Shown: positions 23,301 through 37,370 of the stretch, piece after piece | How positions within the stretch are numbered: position 1 is the stretch's first letter | How the letters are laid out: each line of letters opens with the position of its first letter | NCBI GenBank assembly: GCA_027186245.1 | Contig: CP114495.1 | Location: 5,471,001-5,535,000, forward strand | Reading direction: 5' to 3' | Length of the DNA stretch: 64,000 nt | DNA from: Coriaria nepalensis | Taxonomy: Eukaryota > Streptophyta > Magnoliopsida > Cucurbitales > Coriariaceae | Program-made: the position numbers and the translations under genes | The notes under the pieces: generated by a model | What the model saw: only the letters and a program-made list of their open reading frames with translations | Told to the model about the DNA's origin: nothing | The model's database searches: none

Positions 23301-24300
23301 TAAAGTTAAACAAATGCACACTTGCCTTTAATAAATTTGCAAGTCATGAACGAACATTGTGTTTGAAGTGCGAAAATAGAATTTGTTCGTATTGCTCTCA
23401 AATGAGTCATTGACTTGAAGAGACTCATTGAAATGATTTTAAGGTTACACAAATGTGCACTTGTCTTTAATAAGTAATTTGCAAGTTATGCACGAACTTC
23501 GTGTTTATAGTACAACAATAGAATTTGTTCGAGTTACTCTCAAAAGATTCATTAATTTAAGGAGACTAATTGAAATGATTTTAAGGTTAAACAAATACGC
23601 ATTTACCTTCAATAAGTGACTTGCAAGTTATGCACAAACTTCATGTTTAAGCAAATGCACACTTGCCTTGAATAAGTAAATTGCAAGTCATGCACGAACT
23701 TCGTGTTTGAAGAGCGAAAATAGAATTTGTTTGTATTGCTCTCAAATGATTCATTGACTTGAAGAGACTCATTGAAATGATTTGAAGGTTAAACAAATGC
23801 GCACTTACCTTCAATAAGTCACTTGCAAGTTATGCATGAACTTCATGTTTAAAGTGGGAAAATAGAATGTGTTGGAATTGCTTTCAAATAATTCATCGAC
23901 TTTAATTGACTCATTGAAATGATCTAAAACTTATGCAAATGCACACTTCCCTTTAATAAGTAATGTGGAATTTATGCACAAATATGGTGTTTGAAGTGCA
24001 AAATTAGAATTCGTTCGAATTGCTCTCAAATGTTTTATTGACTTGAAGAGACTGATTGAAATGATTTTATGGTTAAACAAATGTGCACTTGCCTTTAATA
24101 AGTAATTTGCAAGTTATGCACGAACTTCGTGTTTAAAGTACGAAAATAGAATTTGTTCGTGTTGTGCTTAAATGATTCATTGACTTAAGAGACTCATTGA
24201 AATTTTTTTAAAGTTAAACAAATGCACACTTCCTTTTAATAAGTTATGCACAAACATCGTGTTTGAAGTGCGAAAATCGAATTGATTCTAATTACTCTCA
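20371..24300 (+). repeat. Satellite edge: diverged and truncated monomers
   Basis: Monomers here differ visibly from each other and from the main-array consensus (for example GACTTGAAGAGACTCATT instead of GACTTGAATAGACTCATT, and TGCACATTTGCCT variants). Deleted units occur near 21200, 21435 and 23655. The first complete monomer begins near 20411, after a partial one at about 20371. Divergence and truncation at the array margin are what is expected where unequal exchange rarely homogenises units. Confidence 0.8.
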
Positions 24301-26860
24301 AATGATTCATTGACTTGAAGAGACTCATTAAAATGATTTTAAGGTTAAACAAATACGCACTTGCTGTTACTAAGTAATTTACGAACTTCCTGTTTAAAGT
24401 AAGGAAATAGAATTCGGTTGAATTGCTTTCAAATGATTTATTTACTTGAAGAGATTCACTCAAATGATTTTAAAGTTAAACAAATGCACACTTGCCTTCA
24501 ATAAGTCACCTACAAGTTATGCATGAACTTCGTGTTTAAAGTGCGAAAATAGAATTCGTTTGAAATGCTTTAAAATGATTCATTGACTTGAAGTGACTCA
24601 TTGAAATGATTTGAAGGTTAAACAAATGCGCAATTACGTTCAATAAGTTACTTGCAAGTTATGCAGGAACTTCATGTTTAAAGTGCGAAAATAGAATTCG
24701 TTCGAATTGCTTTCAAATAATTCATTGACTTCAATAGACTCACTGAAATGATCTTAAGGTTAAACAAATGCACACTTCCTTTTAATAAGTAATTTGAAAG
24801 TTATGCACAAACATCGTGTTTGAAGTGCAAAAATAGAATTTGCTCGAATTGCCCTCAAATGTTTCATTGGCTTGAACAGACTCATTGAAATGATTTTAAG
24901 GTTAAACAAATTGCGCACTTGCCTTTAATAAGTAATTTGCAAGTTATGCACGAACTTCGTGTTTAAAGTGCGCAAATAGAATTCGGTCGAATTGCTTCTA
25001 AATAATTTATTGACTTGAAGAGACTCATTGAAATGATTTTAAAGTTAAACAATGCACAGTTCCCTTCAATAAGTCACCTGCAAGTTATGCATGAACTTCG
25101 TGTTTAAAGTGCGAAAATAGAATTCATTTGAAATGCTTTCAAAACGATTCATTGACTTGAAGAGACTCATTGAAATGATTTTAAGGTTAAACAAATACGC
25201 ACTTGCCGTTACTAAATAATTTGCAAGTTATGCACGAACTTCCTGTTTAAAGTAAGGAAATAGAATTCGGTTGAATTGCTTTCAAATGATTTATTTACTT
25301 GAAGAGACTCATTCAAATGATTTTAAAGTTAAACAAATGCACACTTGCCTTTAATAAGTCACCTACAAGTTATGCATGAACTTCGTGTTTAAAATGCGAA
25401 AATAGAATTCGTTTGAAATGCTTTACAATGATTCATTGACTTGAAGTGACTCATTGAAATGATTTTAAGGTTAAACAAATGCGCAATTACCTTCAATAAG
25501 TTACTTGCAAGTTATGCAGGAACTTCATGTTTAAAGTGCGAAAATAGAATTCGTTCGAATTGCTTTCAAATAATTCATTGACTTCAATAGACTCACTGAA
25601 ATGATCTTAAGGTTAAACAAATGCACACTTACTTTTAATAAGCAATTTGAAAGTTATGCACAAACATCGTGTTTGAAGTGCAAAAATAGAATTTGTTCGA
25701 ATTGCCCTCAAATGTTTCATTGGCTTGAACAAACTCATTGAAATGATTTTAAGGTTAAGCAAATTGCGCACTTGCCTTTAATAAGTAATTTGCAAGTTCT
25801 GCACGAACTTCGTGTTTAAAGTGCGCAAATAGAATTCGGTCGAATTGCTTCTAAATGATTTATTGACTTGAAGAGACTCATTGAAATGATTTTAAAGTTA
25901 AACAATGCACAGTTCCCTTCAATAAGTCACCTGCAAGTTATGCATGAACTTCGTGTTTAAAGTGCGAAAATAGAATTCGTTTGAAATGCTTTCAAAACGA
26001 TTCATTGACTTGAAGAGACTCATTGAAATGATTTTAAGGTTAAACAAAAACGCACTTGCCGTTACTAAGTAATTTGCAAGTTATGCACGAACTTCCTGTT
26101 TAAAAAGTAAGGAAATAGAATTTGGTTGAATTGCTTTCAAATAATTTATTTACCTGAAGAGACTCATTTAAATGATTTTAAAGTTAAACAAATGCACAGT
26201 TCCCTTCAATAAGTCACCTACAAGTTATGCATGAACTTCGTCTTTAAAGTGCGACAATAGAATTCATTTGAAATGCTTTAAAATGATTCATTGACTTGAA
26301 GTTACTCATTGAAATGATTTTAAGGTTAAATAAAAGCGCAATTACCTTCAATAAGTTACTTGCAAGTTATGCAGGAACTTCATGTTTAAAGTGCGAAAAT
26401 AGAATTCGTTCGAATTGCTTTCAAATAATTCATTGACTTCAATAGACTCACTGAAATGATCTTAAGGTTAAACAAATGCACACTTCCTTTTAATAAGTAA
26501 TTTGAAAGTTATGCACAAACATCGTGTTTGAAGTGCAAAAATAGAATTTGTTCGAATTTCCCTCAAATGTTTCATTGGCTTGAACAGACTCATTGAAATG
26601 ATTTTAAGGTTAAACAAATTGCGCATTGCCTTTAATAAGTAATTTGCAAGTTATGCACGAACTTCGTGTTTAAAGTGCGCAAATAGAATTCGGTCGAATT
26701 GCTTCTAAATGATTTATTGAATTGAAGAGACTCATTGAAATGATTTTAAAGTTAAACAATGCACAGTTCCCTTCAATAAGTCACCTGCAAGTTATGCATG
26801 AACTTCGTGTTTAAAGTGCGAAAATAAAATTCGTTTGAGATGCTTTCAAAACGATTCATT
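24300..26860 (+). repeat. 6-monomer higher-order repeat, ~852 bp, three copies
   Basis: The marker GCGCAATTAC recurs at 24629, 25481 and 26336 (spacing 852 and 855). A second marker, the CGATTCATTGACTTGAAG variant after a TTTCAAAA run, recurs near 25146, 25999 and 26852. The intervening variants (GCCGTTACTAA, AGTAAGGAAATAG, GCACAGTTCCCTTC) recur in the same order. The unit therefore consists of six distinguishable monomers amplified as a block. Confidence 0.85.
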
Positions 26861-29800
26861 GACTTGAAGTGACTCATTGAAATGATTTTAAGGTTAAACA
26901 AATGTGCACTTACCTTCAATAAGTCACTCGCAAGTTATGCAAGAACTTCATGTTTAAAGTGCAAAAAATAGAATTCGTTGGAATTGGTTTTAAATAATTC
27001 ATTGACTTTAATAGACTCAATGAATGATATTAATATTAAACTTATGCAAATGCACACTTCCCTTTAATAAGTAATTTACAAGTTATGCACGAACTTAATG
27101 CTTAAAGTACGAAAATAGAATTCGGTCGACTTGATTCCAAATGATTTATTGACTTGAAGAGACTCATTGAAATGATTTTAAAGTTAAACAAGTGCACACT
27201 TGCCTTCAATAAGTCACTTGCAAGTTATGTATAAACTTCGTATTTAAAGTGCGAATATAGAATTTGTTTCAAATGTTTTCAAATGATTCATTGACTGGAG
27301 TAGACTCATTGAATTGATTTTAAAGTTAAACAAATGCGCACATACCTTCAATAAGTCACTTGCAAGTTATGCATGAACTTCTTGTTTAAATTGCGAAAAT
27401 AGTATTCGTTCGAATTGCTTTTTAATAATTCATTGACTTGAAGATACTCATTGAAATGATTTTAAGGTTAAAAAAATGTGCACTTGCCTTTAATAAGTAA
27501 TTTGCAAGTTATGCACGAACTTAGTGTTTGAAGTGCGAAAATAGAATTCGTTCGAATTGCTTTTAAATGATTCATTGACTTGAATAGACTCATTGAAATG
27601 ATTTTAAAGTTAAACAAATGCACACTTCCTTGTAATAAGTAATCTGCAAGATATGCACGAACATTCTGTTTGAAGTGCGAAAATAGAATTCTTTCGAATT
27701 GCTCTCAATGATTCATTAACTTGAAGAAACTCATTGAAATGATTTTAAAGCACAAATGCACCCTTGCCTTCAACAATTCACCTGCAAGTTATGCATGAAC
27801 TTCGTGTTTAAAGTGCGAAAATAGAATTCATTTGAAATACTTTCAAACGATTCATTGACTCAATGTGACTTATTGAAATGATCTTAAACAAAGGCAAATG
27901 CACACTTCCGTTTAATATGTAATTTGCAAATTATGCACAAACATCGCGTTCGAAGTGCGAAAATAGAATTCGTTCAAATTGCCCTATAATGTTTCATTGG
28001 CTTGAACAGACTCATCGAAATGATTTTAAGGTTAAACAAATATGCACCTTCCTTTCATAAGTAATTTGCAAGTTATGTATGAACTTCGTGCTTAATGTAC
28101 GAAAATAAAATTCAGTCGAATTGCTTCCAAATGATTTATTGACTTGAGAAAACACTCATTGAAATGATTTTAAAGGTAAACAAAAATGCACACTTTCCTT
28201 CAATAAGTCACTTGCAAGTTATGCATAAACTTCGTGTTTAAAGTGCGAATACATAATTCAGTTGAAATGTTTTCAAATGATTAATTGACTTGAATAGACT
28301 CATTGAAATGATTTTAAGGTTAAACAAATGCACACTTGCTTTCAATAAGTCACTTGCAAGTTATGCACAAACTTCATGTTTAAAGTGCGAAAATAGAATT
28401 CGTTCGAATTAATTTCTAATGATTCATGACTTGAATAGATTTATTGAAATGATTTTAAGGTTAAGCAGATGCTCACTTACCTTCAATAAGTCACTTGCAA
28501 GTTATGCACGAACTTCATGTTTATAGTGCGAAAATAGAATTCGTTCGAATTGCTTTTAAAAGATCCATTGACTTGAATAGGTGAAATGATTTTAAAGCTA
28601 AACAAATGCACACTTGCCTTCAATAAGTCAGTTGCAAGTTATGTATGAACTTCGTGTTTAAAGTGCGAATATTGAATGCATTTGAAATGTTTTCAAATGA
28701 TTCATTGACTTGAATAGACTCATTGAAATGATTTTAAGGTTAAACAAATGCACACTTGCCTTCAATAAGTCACTTGCAAGTTATACACGAACATCATGTT
28801 TAAAGTGCAAATATAGAAATCATTCGAATTGCTTTCTAATGAATCATTGACTTGAATAGACTCATTAAAATGATTTTAATGTTAAACAAATGCTCGCTTA
28901 CCTTCAATAAGTCACTTGCAAGTTATGTACGAACTTCATGTTTAAAGTGCGAAAATAGAATTCGTTCGAATTGCTCTCAAATGTTTCACTGGCTTGAACA
29001 GACTCACTGAAATGATTTTAAGGTTACACAAATGCACACTTGCCTTTAATAAGTAATTTGCAAGTTATGCACGAACTTCGTGCTCCAAGTACGAAAATAG
29101 AATTCTGTCGAATTGCTTTATAATGATTCATTGACTTGAAGATACTCATTGAAATGATTTTAAGGTTAAACAAAAGTGCACTTGCCTTTAATAAGTAATT
29201 TGCAAGTTATGCAAGAACTTTATGTTTAAAGTGCGAATATAGAATTCGTTTGAAATGTTTTTGAATTATTCATTGACTTGAATAGGCTTATTAAAATGAT
29301 TTTAAGGTCAAACAAATGCACACTTACCTTCAGTAAGTCACTTGCAAATTATGCACGACCTTCCTGTTTAAAGTTCGAAAATAGAATTCGTTCGAATTAT
29401 TTTCTAATGATTTATTTACTTGAATAGACTCATTAAAACAATTTTAAGGTTAAACAAATGGCCACTTACCCTCAATAAGTCACTTGCAAGTTATGCACGA
29501 ACTTCATGTTTAAAGTGCAAAAATAGAATTTGTTCGAATTACTTTCTAATGATTCATTTACTTGAATAGAGTCATTGAAATGATTTTATGGTTAAACAAA
29601 TGCTCACTTACCTTCAATGAGTCACTTGCAAGTTATGCACGAACTTCATGTTTAAAGTAGGAAAATAAAACTAGTTCGAATTGCTTTCTCATGATTCATT
29701 GACTTGAATAGACTCATTGAAATGATTTTATGGTTAAACAAATGCTCACTTACCTTCAATAAGTCACTTGCAAGTTATGCACGAACATCGTGTTTGAAAT

Positions 29801-32800
29801 GCGAAAATAGAATCTGTTTTAATTGCCCTCAAATGTTTCATTGGCTTGAACAGACTCGTTGAAATGATTTTAAGGTTACACAAATGCGCACTTGCCTTTA
29901 ATAAGTAATTTGCAAGTTCTGCACGAACTTCGTGCTTCATGTACGAAAATAGAATTCGGTCAAATTGCTTCCAAATGATTTATTGACTTGAAGACACTCA
30001 TTGAAATGATTTTAAGGTTAAACAAAAGTGCACTCATTAAAATGATTTTAAGGTTAATCAAATCTGCACTTGCCTTTAATAAGTAATCTGCAAGTTATGC
30101 ACAAACTTCGAGCTTAAAGTACGAAGATAGAATTCGGTCGAATTGCTTCCAAATGATTTATTGACTTGAAGACACTCATTGAAATAATTTTAAAGCTAAA
30201 CAAATGCACGCTTGCCTTCAATAAGTCACCTCCAAGTTATGCGTGAACTTCGCGTTTAAAGTGCGAATATAGAATTTGTTTGAAATGTTTTCAAATGATT
30301 CATTGACTTCAATAGACTCATTGAAAGGATTCTAATGTTAAACAGATGCTCATTTACCTTCAATAAATCGCTTGCAAGTTATGCACGAACTTCATGTTTA
30401 AAGTGCTAAAATTGAATTCGTTCGAATTGCTTTCTAAAGATTCAGTGACTTGAATAGACTCATTGAAATGATTTTAAGGTTAAACAAATGCTCACTTACC
30501 TTCAATAAGTCATTTGCGAGTTATGCACGAACTTCATGTTTAAAGTGTGAAAATCGAATTCGTTTGAATTGCTGTCTAATGATTCATTGACTTGAAGATA
30601 CTCATTGAAATGATTTTAAGGTTAAACAAATGTGCACATGCCTTTAATAAGTAATTTGCAAGTTATGAACGAACATTGTGTTTGAAGTGCGAAAATAGAA
30701 TTCGTTCGAGTTGCCCTCAAATGTTTCATTCGCTTAAATAGACTCATTGAAATGATTTTAAGGTTAAACAAATCCGCACTTGCCTTTAATAAGTAATAAG
30801 CAAGTTATGCATGAACTTCGAGCTTAAAGTACGAAAATAAAATTCGGTTGACTTGCTTCCAAATGATTTTATGACTTGAAGACACTCATTGAAATGATCT
30901 TAAAGCCAAACAAATGCACACTTGCCTTCAATAAGTCACTTGCAAGTTATACATGAACTTCGTGTTTAAAGTGCAAATATATAATTCGTTTGAAATGTTT
31001 TCAAATGATTCATTGACTTGAATAGACTCATTGAAATGATTTTAAGGTTAAACAAATGCACAATTGCCTTCCATAAGTCACTTGCAAGTTATGCACAAAC
31101 ATCATGTTTAAAGTGCGAATATAGAATTCGTTCAAATTGCTTTCTAATGAATCATTGACTTGAATAGACTCATTAAAATTATTTTAATGTTAAACAAATG
31201 CTCACTTACCTTCAATAACTCACTTGCAAGTTATGTACGAACTTCATGTCTAAAGTGCGAAAATAGAATTCGTTCAGATTGCTCTCAAATGGTTCATTGG
31301 CTTGAACAGACTCACTGAAATGATTTTAAGGTTACACAAATGCGTACTTGCCTTTAATAAGTAATTTGCAAGTTATGCACGAACTTCGTGCTCCAAGTAT
31401 GAAAATAGAATTCTGTCGAATTGCTTTATAATGATTCATTGACTTGAAGATACTCATTGAAATTATTTTAAGGTTAAACAAAAGTGCACTTGCCTTTAAT
31501 AAGTAATTTGCAAGTTATGCAAGAACTTTATGTTTAAAGTGCGAATATAGAATTCGTTTGAAATGTTTTTGAATTATTGATTGACTTGAATAAACTTATT
31601 AAAATGATTATAAGGTTAAGCAAATGCACACTTGCCTTCAGTAAGTCACTTGCAAGTTATGCACGACCTTCCTGTTTAAAGTGCGAAAATTGAATTCGTT
31701 CGAATTATTTTCTAATGATTTATTTACTTGAATAGACTCATTGAAATGATTTTACGGTTAAACAAATGCCCACTTATCCTCAATAAGTCACTTGCAAGTT
31801 ATGCACGAACTTCATGTTTAAAGTGCGAAAATAGAATTCGTTCGAATTACTTTCCAATGATTCATTGACTTGAATAGACTCATTGAAATGATTTTACGGT
31901 TAAAAAAATGCTCACTTAACATCAACAAGTCATTTTCAAGTTATGCACGAACTTCATGTTTAAATTGCGAAAATATAATTCGTTCGAATTGCTTTCAAAT
32001 GATTCATTGACTTGAATAGACTCATTGAAATGATTTAATGGTTAAACAAGTGCTCACTTACCTTCAATAAGTCAGTTGCAAGTTATGCACGAACATCGTG
32101 TTTGAAGTGCGAAAATAGAATTCGTTCTAATTGCCCTCAAATAATTCATTGGCTTGAACAGGCTCGTTGAAATGCTTTTAAGGTTACACAAATGCGCACT
32201 TGCCTTTAATAAATAATTTGCAATTTAAGAATCAACCTCGTGCTCCAAGTACAAAAATAGAATTCGGTCGAATTCCTTTCTAATGATTCATTGACTTGAA
32301 GATACTCATTAAAATGATTTTAAGGTTAAACAAAAGTGCACTTGCCTTTAAGAAGTGATTTGCCAGTTATGCACAAACTTAGTGTTTGAAGTGCGAATAT
32401 AGCATTCGTTTGAAATGTTTTCAAATGATTCATTGACTTGAATAGACTCATTAAAATGATTTTAATGTTAAACAAATGCTCACTTACCTTCAATAAGTCA
32501 CGTGTAAGTTATGCACAAACTTCATGTTTAAAGTGCGAAAATAGAATTCGTTTGAATTATTTTCTACCGATTCATTGACTTGAATAGACTCATTGAAATG
32601 ATTTTAAGGTTAAACAAATGCTCACTTATCTTTAATAAGTTACTTGCAAGTTATGCTTGAACTTCATATTTAAAGTGCGAAAATAGAATTCAATTGAAAT
32701 GTTTTCAAATGATTCATTGGCTTGAATAGAAGCATCGAAATGATTTTAATGTTAAACAAATGCTCACTTGCCTTCAATAAGTCACTGGCAAGTTATGCAC

Positions 32801-35800
32801 GCACATCATGTTTAAAGTGCAAAAATAGAATTAGTTCGAACTGCTTTCTAATGAATCATTGACTTGAATAGACTCATTGAAATGATTTTAATGTTAAACA
32901 AAGGCTCACTTACCTTCAATGAGTCACTTGCAAGTTATGCACAAACTTCATGTTTAAGGTGCGAAAATAGAATTCGTTCAAAATGTTTTCAAATGATTCA
33001 TTGACTTGAATAAACTCATTGAAATGATTTTAAGGTTAAACAATTGCACACTTCCCTTCAATAAGTCACTGGCAAGTTATACACGCACATCATGTTTAAA
33101 GTGCGAAAATGGAATTAGCTCGAATTACTTTTTAATGAATCATTGACTTGAATAGACTCATTGAAATGATTTTAATGTTAAACAAATACTCACTTACCTT
33201 CAATAAGTCACTTGCAAGTTATGCACGAACTCCATGTTTAAAGTGCGAAAATAGAATTCGTTTAAATTATTTCCTACCGATTCATTGACTTGAATAGACT
33301 CATTGAAATGATTTTAAGGTTAAACAAATGCTCACTTATCTTTAATAAGTCACTTGCAAGTTATGCTTGAACTTCATATTTAAAGTGCGAATATAGAATT
33401 CATTTGAAATGTTTTCAAATGATTCATTGGCTTGAATAAATTCATTGAAATGATTTTAATGTTAAACAAATGCTCACTTGCCTTGAATAACTCACTGGCA
33501 AGTTATGCACGCACATCATGTTTAAAGTGCAAAAATAGAATTAGTTCGAATTGCTTTCTAAAGAATCATTGACTTGAATAGACTCATTGAAATGATTTTA
33601 ATGTTAAACAAATGCTCACTTACCTTCAATGAGTCACTTGCAAGTTATGCACAAACTTCATGTTTAAAGTGCGAAAATAGAATTCGTTCGAATTGTTTTC
33701 TAATGATTCATTGACGTGAATAGACTCATTGAAAATATTTTAAGGTTAAACAAATGCACACTTGCCTTCCCTAAGTAACTTGTAGGTTATGCATGAACTT
33801 CGTGTTTAAAGTGCGAATATAGAATTCGTTTGAAATGTTTTCAAATGATTCATTGACTTGAATAGATTCATTGAAATGATTTTAAGGAAATGCACACTTG
33901 CCTTTAATAAGTCACTTGCACTATGCATGAACTTCGTGTTTAAAGCGCGAATATAGAATTCGTTTGAAATGTTTTGAAATGATTCATTGACTTGAATAGA
34001 CTCATTGAAATGATCTTAAGGTTAAACAAATGCACACTTGCCTTCAATAAGTCATTGGCAAGTTATGCACGCACATCATGTTTAAAATGTGAAAATAGAA
34101 TTAGTTCGAATTGCTTTCTAATGAATCATTGACTTGAATAGACTCATTCAAATGATTTTAAGGTTACACAAGTGCGCACTAGCCTTTAATAAGTAATTTG
34201 CAAGTTATGCACGAACTTCGTGCTCCAAGTACGAAAATAGAATTATTTTAATGTTAAACAAATGCTCACTTACCTTCAATAAGTCACTTGCAAGTTATGC
34301 ACGAACTTCATGTTTAAAGTGCGAAAATAGAGTTCGTTTGAAGTATTTTCTACCGATTCATTGACTTGAACAGACTAATTGAAATGATTTTAAGGTTAAA
34401 CAAATGCTCACTTATCTTTAATAAGTCACTTGCAAGTTATGCATGAACTTCATGTTTAAAGTGCGAATATAGAATTCATTTGAAAGATTTTCAAATGATT
34501 CATTGGCTTGAATAGATTCATTGAAATGACTTTAAAGTTAAACAAATGCTCACTTGCCTTCAATAAGTCACTGGAAAGTTATGCACGCACATCATGTTTA
34601 AAGTGCGAAAATAGAATTATTTCGAATTGCTTTCTAATGAATCATTGACTTGAATAGACTCATTGAAATGATTTTAATGTTAAACAAAGGCTCACTTACC
34701 TTCAATAAGTCACTTTCAAGTTATGCACAAACTTCATGTTTAAATTGCTTGAATATAATTCGTTCGAATTGTTTTCTAATGATTCCTTGACTTGAAAAGA
34801 CTCATTGAAAAGATTTTAAGGTTAAACAAATGCACACTTGCCTTCAATAAGTCACTTGTAGGTTATGCATGAACGTCGTGTTCAAAGTGCGAATATAGAA
34901 TTCGTTTGAAATGTTTTCAAATGATTCATTGACTTGAATAGACTCATTGAAATGATTTTAAGGTCAAACAAATGCACACTTGCCTTCAATAAGTCACTTG
35001 CAAGTTATGCATGAACTTCGTGTTTAAGGTGCGAGTATAGAATTCGTTTGAAATGTTTTCAAATGATTCATTGACTTGAATAGACTCATTGAAATGATTT
35101 TAAGATTAAATAAACGCACACTTACCGTCAATAAGTCATTGGCAAGTTATGCCCCACATCATGTTTAAAGTGCGTAAATAGAATTAGTTCAAATTGCTTT
35201 CTAATGATTCATTGACTTGGATAGACTCATTGAAATGATTTCAAGGTTAAACAAATGCACACTTGCGTTCAATAAGTCATCTGCATGTTATTCACGAACT
35301 TCATATTTAAAGTGTGAGAATAGAATTAGTTCGAATTGCTTTTTAAAGAATCATTGACTTGAATAGACTCATTGAAATGATTTTAATGTTAAACAAATGC
35401 TCACTTATCTTTAATAAGTCATTTGCAAGTTATGCACAAACTTTATGTTTAAATTGCAAAAATAGAATTCATTCGAATTATTTTCTACTGATTCATTGAC
35501 TTGAATAGACTCATTGAAATGATTTTAAGGTAGAACAAATGCACACTTTCCTTCAATAAGTCACTTGCAAGTTATGCATTGACTTCTTGTTTAAAGTGCG
35601 AATATAGAATTCGTTTGAAATGTTTTCAAATGATTCATTTACTTGAATAGACTCATTAAAATGATTTTAATGTTAAACAAATGCTCACTTACCTTCAATA
35701 AGTCACTTGTAAGTTATGCACGAACTTTATGTTTAAAGTGCGAAAATAGAGTTCGTTTGAATTATTTTCTACCGATTCATTGACTTGAATAGGCTCATTG

Positions 35801-37370
35801 AAATGATTTTAAGGTTAAACAAATGCTCACTTATCTTTAATAAGTCACTTGCAAGTTATGCATGAACTTCATGTTTAAAGTGCGAATATAGAATTCGTTT
35901 GAAATATTTTCAAATGATTCATTGGCTTGAATAGATTCATTGAAATGATTATAAAGTTAAACAAATGCTCACTTGCCTTCGATAAGCCACTGGCAAGTTA
36001 TGCACGCACATCATGTTTAAAGTGCGAAAATAGAATTAGTTCGAATTGCTTTCTAATGAATCATTGACTTGAATAGACTCATTGAAATGATTTTAATGTT
36101 AAAAAAAGGCACACTTACCTTCAATAAGTCACTTGCAAGTTATGCACAAACTTCATGTTTAAATTGCTTGAATAGAATTCGTTCGAATTGTTTTCTAATG
36201 ATTCCTTGACTTGAATAGACTCATTGAAAAGATTTTAAGGTTAAACAAATGCACACTTGCCGTCAATAAGTCACTTGTAAGTTATGCATGAACTTCCTGT
36301 TTAAAGTGTGAAAATAGAGTTCGTTTGAATTATTTTCTACCGATTCATTGACTTGAATAGACTCACTGAAATGATTTTAAGGTCAAACAAATGCACACAT
36401 GCCTTCAATAAGTCACCTGCAAGTTATGCATGAACTTCGTGTTTAAGGTGCGAATATAGAATTCGTTTAAAATGTTTTCAAATGATTCATTGACTTAAAT
36501 GGACTTATTGAAATGATTTTAAGGTTAAACAAACGCACACTTGCCTTCAATAAGTCATTGGCAACTTATGCCCCACACCATGTTTAAAGTGCGAAAATAG
36601 AATTAGTTCGAATTGCTTTCTAATGATTCATTGACTTGGATAGACTCATTGAAATGATTTCAAGGTTAAACAAATGCACACTTGCGTTCAATAAGTCACT
36701 TGCATCTTATTCACGAACTTCATATTTAAAGTGTGAAAATAGAATGAGTTCAAATTGCTTTTTAATGAATTATTGACTTGAATAGACTCATTGAAATGAT
36801 TTTAAGGTTAAACGAATGCACACTTGCCTTTAGTAAGTCATTAGCAAGTTATGCATGCACATCATGTTTAAAGTGCGTAAATAGAATTTGTTCGACTTGC
36901 ATTCTAATGATTCATTGACTTGGATAGACTCATTGAAATGATTTCAAGGTTAAACAAATGCACACTTGGTTCAATAATTCACTTGCATGTTATTCACGAA
37001 CTTCATATTTAAATAGTGAAAATAGAATGAGTTCGAATTGCTTTTTAATGAATTATTGACTTGAATAGACTCATCGAAATGATTTTAAGGTTAAACAAAT
37101 GCACACTTGCTTTCAGTAATTCATTGGCAAGTTACGCACGCACATCATGTTTAAAGTGCGAAAATAGAATTCGTTCGAATTGTTTTCTAATGAATCATTG
37201 ACTTGAATAGACTCATTCAAATGATTTTAATGTTAAACAAAGGCTCACTTACCTTCAACAAGTCACTTGCAAGTCATGCACAAACTTCATTTTTAAATTG
37301 CTTGAATAGAATTCGTTCGAATTGTTTTCTAATGATTCATTGACTTGAATAGACTCATTGAAAAGATTTT
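26860..37370 (+). repeat. Satellite middle section, mixed monomer subtypes
   Basis: Continuous monomers with mixed subtypes and only local block duplication. The GTGCTCCAAGTA variant near 29080 recurs near 31388 with its neighbours. A partial extra unit is inserted near 30030-30060, and shortened monomers occur near 33880-33925 and 34235-34250. Heterogeneity is intermediate between the edge and the right-hand part. Confidence 0.75.

Noticed and set aside
24236..24463. Minus-strand open frame inside the satellite
   Set aside because: A chance frame across diverged monomers. Its translation repeats itself because the DNA repeats, not because it codes for protein repeats.
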